Assembly (NCBI GenBank): GCA_947625005.1
Contig: CANQNA010000044.1
Coordinates: 1-10,709 of the forward strand
DNA length: 10,709 nt
Direction of reading: 5' to 3'
Source: an uncultured Bacilli bacterium
GTDB taxonomy: Bacteria; Bacillota_I; Bacilli_A; RF39; UBA660
Position numbers and translations under genes: made by a program. The notes beneath the pieces were generated by a model that saw nothing but the letters and a program-made list of their open reading frames with translations, had not been told where the DNA came from and ran no database searches. Below, piece after piece: positions 1 through 5,972 of this stretch (position 1 is the stretch's first letter; each line of letters opens with the position of its first letter).

Positions 1-171
1 AACAACAGCACCACCTACTCCAGGAGCAAAATAAGAGGCAGCTGCTTTTGCACCTGTTTTAGCAACCTTGGCACTAGCCTCTTGTTTTTCTTGTTTTTTT
101 GTCTTTTCAGGAATATCTAAAGTTTCTATATTACTTTGACCATTTCCTTTAGCCTTGTACTTCTCAGCCAC
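1..171 (-). CDS. 5' part of an unknown protein, GTG start, runs off the left edge
   Basis: I do not recognise this gene. The frame opens at a GTG (169-171) and stays open for 57 codons to the left edge. The start is supported by a near-perfect ribosome binding site, AAAGGAGGTG at 179-188, with nine bases between GGAGG and GTG, and by its position 20 bases after the stop of the preceding gene. The protein begins MAEKYKAKGNGQ, continues with a Lys/Gln/Glu-rich stretch (residues 22-31), then an Ala/Gly/Val-rich stretch (residues 37-57) that could begin a membrane-active or flexible segment. There is no classical signal peptide at the N-terminus. It is the last visible member of the T4SS operon and is presumably co-transcribed with it. 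Its reality as a gene is fairly secure; its function is unknown. Confidence 0.7.
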   Translation of the reverse strand, partial: MAEKYKAKGNGQSNIETLDIPEKTKKQEKQEASAKVAKTGAKAAASYFAPGVGGAVV

Positions 172-178
172 AAAGAGC

Positions 179-188
179 CACCTCCTTT
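179..188 (-). promoter_or_regulatory. Ribosome binding site that decides the GTG start at 171
   Basis: On the minus strand this reads AAAGGAGGTG, an almost complete match to the anti-Shine-Dalgarno sequence. It lies nine bases upstream of the GTG at 169-171, and no ATG occurs in that frame nearby. It is one of the two strongest ribosome binding sites in the window. Confidence 0.75.
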
Positions 189-191
189 TCT

Positions 192-680
192 TTACATTTC
201 TACTGTATATCTATCAAAATAAACTTTATATTGTAAAACTCCTTCTTCTCTAAAGATAAATAAATTATTATTGGCATCATAAACATCAAAATCTCGATAA
301 TTGCTTTTATCAGTAATTGCGAATTTAACTACATTTGCTTCTCTTGTCTTGGCACTCATAATACTATTTACATATTCTACAAAATCTTCATAATTTTTAA
401 ACTTAGCATTTCGATAGCTTTCATCTAAAAGATTATAAGCACCCTTTAAGTCATTTTCTAATTTATAAACGTACTCTTGTAAATAAATTTTAGCCATACC
501 ATCATAAGTAATGTTTACTGGAATATATTCATTAGCCTCATAATGTTTTAAAGAAATATCAGCTGCTTGTTCATAATAATTTTCTTCTTGAGATTGATTA
601 TAAATTATATAAAAAATAACTGCAAGTAAAATTACTAAACAAAATATAATTAAACTTAAATGTTTTTTTATAAATTCCAT
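192..680 (-). CDS. Single-pass membrane protein, possible VirB8-like (NTF2-fold) T4SS subunit A
   Basis: This encodes 162 residues: a short basic N-terminus (MEFIKKH), one membrane helix at about residues 8-27, and a soluble domain of about 130 residues that would lie outside the membrane. The domain starts with helices (about 30-105) and ends with beta-like segments (about 110-160). This order, and the size, fit the NTF2-like fold of VirB8 and Gram-positive TcpC-type proteins, but no diagnostic motif is visible. It resembles its upstream neighbour at 689-1192 in topology and in a 'LLDE-[SE]-[YF]' segment (residues 84-89 here) followed by an F/Y-rich helix. The ATG at 678-680 follows an AGGTAGGTG ribosome binding site that contains the stop codon of the upstream gene, which implies translational coupling. 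The VirB8 assignment rests on context and architecture. Confidence 0.55.
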   Translation of the reverse strand: MEFIKKHLSLIIFCLVILLAVIFYIIYNQSQEENYYEQAADISLKHYEANEYIPVNITYDGMAKIYLQEYVYKLENDLKGAYNLLDESYRNAKFKNYEDFVEYVNSIMSAKTREANVVKFAITDKSNYRDFDVYDANNNLFIFREEGVLQYKVYFDRYTVEM

Positions 681-688
681 TTTAACAC

Positions 689-1192
689 CTACCTTAATAT
701 TTCTCCACTATAAGGCATAATAGTGAAAACCTGTTCTTGTTTGTCTAATTTTACAATAAAGTAAGCATCAATTTGTTCAGGAGAATTATCAATAATATCT
801 TTTTCTACATAACCATAAACATAATATTTTGTAATATTATTATTTATTTTTTCTTCCATCATTTTTCGAGCATTAAAACTTACATTTGTTTCATAAGTAT
901 TTAAAAAATTGTAAACATTATTTTCATTAACTCCATTACTTGTTATAAATTCTTCATCTAATACTTTCATTAAAGAATCTGTATCTTTACTCTGTAAATA
1001 AGTTAAATAACGATAAACACATGAACTAACTGTATAAAAATTACTATAATTATCAACAAGCCTAATTTTTTCTTCTTGAACATTCTCTTTATTTGAATTT
1101 CTTTCTAAATGTATTAAAATATTTGCTAAAATCAATAGACCAAGCACAACACTAATTAATATTATATTTTTTTTATTTAACTCAAAATTCAT
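689..1192 (-). CDS. Single-pass membrane protein, possible VirB8-like (NTF2-fold) T4SS subunit B
   Basis: This encodes 167 residues: N-in basic start, one membrane helix at about residues 9-27, a short polar linker rich in Asn/Glu/Lys (31-40), then a soluble extracytoplasmic domain. The domain has helices in its first half (about 44-105) and beta-strand-like segments in its second ('YYVYGYVE' at 113-120, 'DAYFIVKLD' at 132-140, and a terminal 'VFTIMPYSG'). VirB8-family proteins form a scaffold linking inner channel parts of the T4SS, and Gram-positive versions carry one or more NTF2-like domains. The shape fits, but the match is structural inference. The ATG at 1190-1192 is preceded by AGAGGGTGAT, and the ribosome binding site overlaps the TAG stop of the hydrolase gene, so the two are probably coupled. 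Confidence 0.55.
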   Translation of the reverse strand: MNFELNKKNIILISVVLGLLILANILIHLERNSNKENVQEEKIRLVDNYSNFYTVSSCVYRYLTYLQSKDTDSLMKVLDEEFITSNGVNENNVYNFLNTYETNVSFNARKMMEEKINNNITKYYVYGYVEKDIIDNSPEQIDAYFIVKLDKQEQVFTIMPYSGEILR

Positions 1193-1203
1193 TAGATCAC
1201 CCT

Positions 1204-3297
1204 CTACGTATTAAGTTGGTAATTATGATAATGGAATAATTGCCATTCTGCTTTTCTTCTTCTCTCTAACCCTGATAAATAAACGCCTCCTGCTGTAACA
1301 GGATTACGCATATAATTATCATATAAAGCATCTGTATCTCCATATTGTAAATAATTCTTTGGAAAATTATTAATATTTCCACAATTATAATATCTACTTA
1401 CTAATGATTCCAGTTGATACTCTGCTAAAGTAATGCCATTTTCTCCTAATTTATTTCTTACATTATTAAATGATTCATTAAGTTTTTCCATTTCTACTTC
1501 GTCGACTATTGTTTTGCTAATTTCCGAACCAACGCCCATACCTGATACATCTATTCCTTTATTTTTAAATCTTTCAATATTATATCTTAAAGCAACTCCA
1601 AAGCCAACTGTAGGGTTTCCTGCTCCATCATCATGTACTACATAATTTCCATTTCTTTCAGGAGCTGTTCCTCCATTTTCCCAACTATGTAAGAAAGTTA
1701 GAAAATCACCACTTACAGAACTATTATTACATACCGCACTAGCAGGCCGTGGATTATCAGGAGAAACTACTGTAATTGGATCAATAGCAGAAGCTGAACT
1801 ATTGCTTCCTTGTCGTACTTCAAAATGTAAATGTGCCCCTGTAGACTTTCCACTACTACCAACTTTTCCAATTACTTGACCCTGACTAACCGAATCTTGG
1901 GCACTTACAGTTATACTATTTGCATACATATGACCATATAAAGTGTAAGAACCATCATTATGCTGAATAACTACATAATTTCCATATCCTCCTCCACAAC
2001 TATCTAGAGAAGAACTACTTGGACAATTTGTCGGACTACCTGGTGTAGGATAAACTACTACTCCATCTTTGGCCGCAATTACATTTGTTTCATTAGAAAT
2101 TCCAGCAATGTCTACCCCTGCATGAGTTGTTTTCTTTCCACTAAAAGGATCGTTTCTTTGTCCAAATGAACTATTAATTTTTACTGTACTAGGATCTCCT
2201 TTCGCAAATAAAAGACCATTTTCTTCACTAACCTCGGCACTTCCTATAGGCCACCATATATTTCCTAATGAACAACCACTATTAACAAAACTATCAGGAG
2301 TATCAGCAAAATAATCTTCATAATCTTCTAAAATAGATTGAATTTCACCCACAATTTGTTCTCTAATTTTAATTAATTCATCTTTTTGTGCTTCATAAGC
2401 TTTTTCGTCTTTCATTAATTCAGTCATAGTTTTATAATTTGTATTATCTAGAACTTTTCTATATCTACTTTCTAAATGCTTTTTAGTATCAAAATAATTA
2501 CTATTTATTAAAAAGTTCCAATACATATCATAATTAATTTTTTTAGTTCCACTCACACTATAATTAGTTCCGTGATTTTTTTCTAAACAATCCTGTTTAT
2601 TTTCATCAGCTAAACCCAATAATTTACCAAAAAAACCAACCTTATTTGCTAAATATTCTGAATAATACAAATCATAAGTTTTAATTGTTCCTACACAAGA
2701 ATCTCCACTTAAAGACCCTTGGTTACAAACCTTATTACCATTTTCATCTACACTAGGTTTTGCTACTTCCCCACTACAAGTTGCTGTATAAGAAAGCATA
2801 TGTTTAATTAAAGTCTTTAAACTATCTTTTTCTTTTTGATAGTATTCTATTTCTTCATCAGAATTAATATCATAAGAATCAACATTTTCTTCTAAATCAA
2901 TATTGTAAGCCGAGCCATCTGTATACATTTCTTGATAATCTTCGGGAATTTCTGTGAATGTATCAGGAGTTAAATCAAAAAAGGCAGTTGCCAAAATTAT
3001 ATTATCGTCTAATTTATAACCTGATTTTTCATATTTTGCTAATAATTTATATAATTTTATATAAAACTCTTTTTTTCCTGATAATACTATTTCTATACAT
3101 TCTTCATGGGATAAATTAGAAGCATTAGTTCCACAATAATCTGTCCAATAAGCTATATTTTCATTATAAAATTTATTCCAATCAAAATCATTATAAGCGA
3201 AACTAGACGCTTGTACTTTCATAACTGAAAAAAGGGTTATTAAAACCAAGAATACACCCATAATCTCTAGTTTTAATAAACGCACCTTTTTTTTCAT
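1204..3297 (-). CDS. Secreted bifunctional cell-wall hydrolase: M23 endopeptidase plus GH24 lysozyme (VirB1 role)
   Basis: The protein has 697 residues, numbered from the ATG at 3295-3297. I chose that start because AGGCGGTGAT (3302-3311) lies four bases upstream; a GTG at 3304-3306 is in frame but sits inside this ribosome binding site. Residues 1-30 are a signal peptide (MKKKVRLLK, hydrophobic core, VQA-S cleavage site). Residues 31-340 form an acidic, Tyr- and Cys-containing region I do not recognise. An M23 (LytM/lysostaphin-type) zinc peptidase spans about 365-510: THAGVD gives ligands H392 and D396, YGHM gives H456, and HLHFEVR gives H489 and H491. A GH24 (T4-lysozyme-like) domain spans about 530-690: catalytic E540 in SWENGG, D557 and T563 in HDDGAGNPTVGFG, and the family's GLxRRRxxEWxLF C-terminal signature. 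It would cut both peptide cross-links and glycan strands to let the T4SS cross the wall, as VirB1/CwlT-type enzymes do. Both active sites look intact. Confidence 0.92.
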   Translation of the reverse strand: MKKKVRLLKLEIMGVFLVLITLFSVMKVQASSFAYNDFDWNKFYNENIAYWTDYCGTNASNLSHEECIEIVLSGKKEFYIKLYKLLAKYEKSGYKLDDNIILATAFFDLTPDTFTEIPEDYQEMYTDGSAYNIDLEENVDSYDINSDEEIEYYQKEKDSLKTLIKHMLSYTATCSGEVAKPSVDENGNKVCNQGSLSGDSCVGTIKTYDLYYSEYLANKVGFFGKLLGLADENKQDCLEKNHGTNYSVSGTKKINYDMYWNFLINSNYFDTKKHLESRYRKVLDNTNYKTMTELMKDEKAYEAQKDELIKIREQIVGEIQSILEDYEDYFADTPDSFVNSGCSLGNIWWPIGSAEVSEENGLLFAKGDPSTVKINSSFGQRNDPFSGKKTTHAGVDIAGISNETNVIAAKDGVVVYPTPGSPTNCPSSSSLDSCGGGYGNYVVIQHNDGSYTLYGHMYANSITVSAQDSVSQGQVIGKVGSSGKSTGAHLHFEVRQGSNSSASAIDPITVVSPDNPRPASAVCNNSSVSGDFLTFLHSWENGGTAPERNGNYVVHDDGAGNPTVGFGVALRYNIERFKNKGIDVSGMGVGSEISKTIVDEVEMEKLNESFNNVRNKLGENGITLAEYQLESLVSRYYNCGNINNFPKNYLQYGDTDALYDNYMRNPVTAGGVYLSGLERRRKAEWQLFHYHNYQLNT

Positions 3298-3301
3298 GAA
3301 T

Positions 3302-3311
3302 ATCACCGCCT
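3302..3311 (-). promoter_or_regulatory. Ribosome binding site that decides the ATG start of the hydrolase
   Basis: The minus strand reads AGGCGGTGAT, one mismatch from AGGAGGTGAT, ending four bases before the ATG at 3297. The upstream in-frame GTG (3304-3306) is part of this site and has no better site at normal spacing, since the nearest GGAGG lies about 13 bases before it. The protein therefore most likely starts MKKK, which also gives a classical signal peptide. Confidence 0.7.
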
Positions 3312-3312
3312 A

Positions 3313-5115
3313 TTATAGTCCTCCACCAGACCCAAACGAATCTAATTCTTCTTGAGTTACTACTATATTTATTCTCATTCTTCTATTACCACAAACAAAT
3401 AATGCCTCCCCTTGAGAATAACTTTTTATACTCTCTTTTTCATTATCATTCAAATCAATTAATTTTGCTAAATCATCAACTGCTTGTTTTTTTAGTCCCA
3501 TAACTAAATAGTAAGATGCATTATCAAATATTGCTTTACCATGAACAATAATACTATCTGCCGCAAAATCTGTAGGTTGTTGAGTAATAATTACAGTTCC
3601 TGTATTGTATTTTCTGCTACGTCTTTGAATTTGAGCTAAAAATTCTGCACCTAATTCATTTTTACTACCAAGTAACACATGAGCCTCATCCACCATCATT
3701 ACTGTATTAACTGATTTATCTAAACATAATCCCCAAGCAAACTTTAAAATATTAAAAAATAAAGCATTACGAATATTTTCATCTGTATTCATAACTTCTT
3801 TTATATTAAATACCATAAAATCACTATCTTGAGCAATTGTAGTATGTCCAGTAAAATAATAACGTAATTCTTTAACAAAAGGTCTTATTTTTAACTCTAA
3901 TCTTTCTAACACATCTTTTTCCTTAGTCATTTCTGGTATAGAAAGTAATCTTCCTTTTATTGTTGAATAAACATCATCAAAAGTAGGGAAATCACTAGAC
4001 TTAAAATTACTAAAATCAGTGTTAAAATCTATATTAAATCTTTTGTATGTATCTTGTAATACTTCACTAAACATTGCCAGAACATCTTCTTCAATAGAAG
4101 GACTATAATATTTTAAAAAAGCTTTTAAAGATTGTAAAGTACGAGTTAAAACTGTATAACCTAATCCTTGTTGTAACTCTTCATCATCTACATCTACTAC
4201 AACCTCTAATGGATTGATTAAACCAAATTCTCCCCCTTTGCCTAGAGAAATAAAGTCTCCTCCATAAGATTTAGTCATTTCTTCTAATTCACCTTCAGGG
4301 TCAATACAAATAATTTGACAACCGTTTCTAATATGAGTACGTAACATCAATTTAGCCGCAGTAGATTTACCACTACCTGATGTACCTAAAATAATCATAT
4401 TAGCATTATTACGATTAAACTCTTTACGGATTTGATATAAAAATTGATTAAATAAAACTACTCCGCCTGAAAAATCAACTCCAAGTAAAGTTGGAATAGA
4501 ATTTTCTTCTCCTGGATCTTTAATACTATCAAATACAAAGGGATACATTGCCGCAATAGTTGGACTAGGAATCGGTGTTCCTATACGAAGTTCAATATCT
4601 TGTTTAGGAAATATCGGAATAATACTTTTCAATACTTTCTCTTGTTCAAACATCATAGGTATTCCTCTCATACCTAAAGCATCCAAGTAATTTCTAACTT
4701 GAATTTTTTTCATATCCAATTCATCTTTTGTATTAGCAGAAATCATTACATGCATTTGAAAATCAAATATTTTTGATTGAGTTGATGCTAACATAGAAAC
4801 AAAAGACTCTAATGATTCATAATCTTGTCTAATACTTTCCTGTAAAGTTCTATCATGTTCATTTTGATAACGCATTTTTAAATCAGCAATTTCTTTATTA
4901 ATCATTTTTGACATGGTAGAAAATTCAATTGGAATATGTTTGATAACCATTTTAACCCCCGGAATACTAGTAACATTTGCTAGAAACCCAGGACCAATCA
5001 TTTTAGGATAATTTATAATCGTTAAAATACTAGAATACATATCACTTATTAAAAAATCATTAATGTTAAAATTAATTCCTTTAGGAGCAAGCTCGCTTTT
5101 CAATTTTTTATTCAC
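3313..5115 (-). CDS. virB4: VirB4-family T4SS ATPase, large C-terminal part (split VirB4)
   Basis: This 600-residue protein is the motor part of a VirB4/TraC/CagE-type ATPase, a cytoplasmic, membrane-associated AAA+-like enzyme that powers T4SS assembly and transport. Residues 1-210 match the middle portion of VirB4 that normally precedes the motor. The motor shows Walker A GTSGSGKST (244-252), IDPEGE (271-276), Walker B MMVDEAH (473-479), an Arg-rich RRSRKYNTG segment (498-506) where the arginine finger is expected, and the TQQ sensor (511-513). The start is a GTG at 5113-5115 with ACGGTGATGG upstream. It overlaps the end of the preceding ORF by eight bases, so it is translationally coupled. 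The ~180-residue N-terminal domain found in full-length VirB4 is missing here and is supplied by that ORF. It ends Gly-rich (FGSGGGL) just before the hydrolase gene. Confidence 0.93.
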   Translation of the reverse strand: MNKKLKSELAPKGINFNINDFLISDMYSSILTIINYPKMIGPGFLANVTSIPGVKMVIKHIPIEFSTMSKMINKEIADLKMRYQNEHDRTLQESIRQDYESLESFVSMLASTQSKIFDFQMHVMISANTKDELDMKKIQVRNYLDALGMRGIPMMFEQEKVLKSIIPIFPKQDIELRIGTPIPSPTIAAMYPFVFDSIKDPGEENSIPTLLGVDFSGGVVLFNQFLYQIRKEFNRNNANMIILGTSGSGKSTAAKLMLRTHIRNGCQIICIDPEGELEEMTKSYGGDFISLGKGGEFGLINPLEVVVDVDDEELQQGLGYTVLTRTLQSLKAFLKYYSPSIEEDVLAMFSEVLQDTYKRFNIDFNTDFSNFKSSDFPTFDDVYSTIKGRLLSIPEMTKEKDVLERLELKIRPFVKELRYYFTGHTTIAQDSDFMVFNIKEVMNTDENIRNALFFNILKFAWGLCLDKSVNTVMMVDEAHVLLGSKNELGAEFLAQIQRRSRKYNTGTVIITQQPTDFAADSIIVHGKAIFDNASYYLVMGLKKQAVDDLAKLIDLNDNEKESIKSYSQGEALFVCGNRRMRINIVVTQEELDSFGSGGGL

Positions 5116-5659
5116 TAGCCATCACCGTCCCATATTCAATATTCCTATTACCATTAAAGAAACTATTTAATAATACTTTCAAATCTTCATCACTCACCTG
5201 TTTAGAGTTTAATCCACAACTTGCTAAACTTGAAATCAATTGATGAACTCTTTTCTGTAAAGTTTCAATTTTCTTATCTCTAAACAAAATATAATATTCT
5301 GTATCTACAGCATTAATTTCTGTACTTCTAAATCTTTCCCCCTTGTCAATATCCTGACCAATTAATTTTCTAATTTGTTGGTTTGGTGCTTGATTATAAG
5401 CAAGTTGTAATTGAGCTAAATACATATTAATATCTACAGGTCTATCAGCAACCATTAACCAAAATTCATAATCAATAGAATTATAAACGTTACGGAAATT
5501 AAAGATTATCGCTTGTTGTTCTGTATAATCTAAAATAAATATATTTCTTGGTTCAATTTTAACTCCTGTAACATAATATTTACCTTCTAATTCAATAAAC
5601 CCATTTTTTATATCTTCAATTGGTAACCAATCTTCTGTATATTTGGAATTACTTGCCAT
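5108..5659 (-). CDS. VirB4 N-terminal domain encoded as a separate protein
   Basis: This 183-residue protein resembles the N-terminal domain of VirB4/TraC-type ATPases of PrgI-containing Gram-positive systems. 'LPIEDIKNGFIELEGKYY' (12-29) followed by 'VKIEPRNIFILDYTEQQ' (33-49) fits the beta-strand start of that domain, and 'DTEYYILFRDKK' (119-130) fits its later conserved strand. It carries no P-loop. Together with the 600-residue ORF the sum is 783 residues, the usual length of one VirB4. The ATG at 5657-5659 lies inside the last codons of the PrgI-like gene (11-base overlap), with a weak GGTTGGTG site upstream, and its own end overlaps the next ORF by eight bases. The two products probably assemble as a two-chain VirB4. 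A frameshift mutation is the alternative. Confidence 0.8.
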   Translation of the reverse strand: MASNSKYTEDWLPIEDIKNGFIELEGKYYVTGVKIEPRNIFILDYTEQQAIIFNFRNVYNSIDYEFWLMVADRPVDINMYLAQLQLAYNQAPNQQIRKLIGQDIDKGERFRSTEINAVDTEYYILFRDKKIETLQKRVHQLISSLASCGLNSKQVSDEDLKVLLNSFFNGNRNIEYGTVMASE

Positions 5660-5963
5660 TTCTCACACACCAACCTTTCCAAAAATAAGTTCTTCTATTT
5701 GCAAAATAAGTATAAACATTAATTATAAATGTTCGAACATTATGATGATTTGGAACCGGTAACACTAGTATTCCTGTTATTATCGCAGGAAGTAATATCA
5801 AGATTGCTGACTCTATTGAATTATTGGTATTAAAAATCATTAATAAAATAAAAGTCAATGTACATCCTCCACCAAATATAATCAAATCAGTAATATTAAA
5901 GAAACTTAATATTAACATTGATTTTTTTGAATTAGCCGGTATTAAAAATTGATTATTATTCAC
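5649..5963 (-). CDS. PrgI/VirB3-family T4SS membrane protein
   Basis: This small protein of 104 residues has two membrane helices (about 27-45 and 50-68), a Pro/Asn-rich bend (VLPVPNHHN, 67-75), and the characteristic C-terminal amphipathic segment ending RTYFWKGW (91-98). Arrangement, size and the aromatic C-terminal motif fit the PrgI family, the Gram-positive counterpart of VirB3, which sits in the cytoplasmic membrane and partners with VirB4. The gene lies directly before virB4, the position seen in nearly all such systems. It starts with GTG (5961-5963), preceded by AGTAGGTGA, and the TAG stop of the VirB6-like gene is embedded in that ribosome binding site. I considered a later ATG start, but none in frame preserves the conserved N-terminal 'FLIPAN' segment. 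Confidence 0.87.
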   Translation of the reverse strand: MNNNQFLIPANSKKSMLILSFFNITDLIIFGGGCTLTFILLMIFNTNNSIESAILILLPAIITGILVLPVPNHHNVRTFIINVYTYFANRRTYFWKGWCVRNGK

Positions 5964-5972
5964 TTATTTCAC

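Noticed and set aside
1433..1645. Plus-strand ORF of 70 codons inside the hydrolase gene
   Set aside because: It is antisense to the well-supported GH24 domain, has no good ribosome binding site, and its low-complexity Ser/Thr/Pro composition is typical of a shadow frame.
3304..3306. GTG as start of the hydrolase
   Set aside because: It is part of the ribosome binding site of the ATG at 3297 and has no site of its own at proper spacing.
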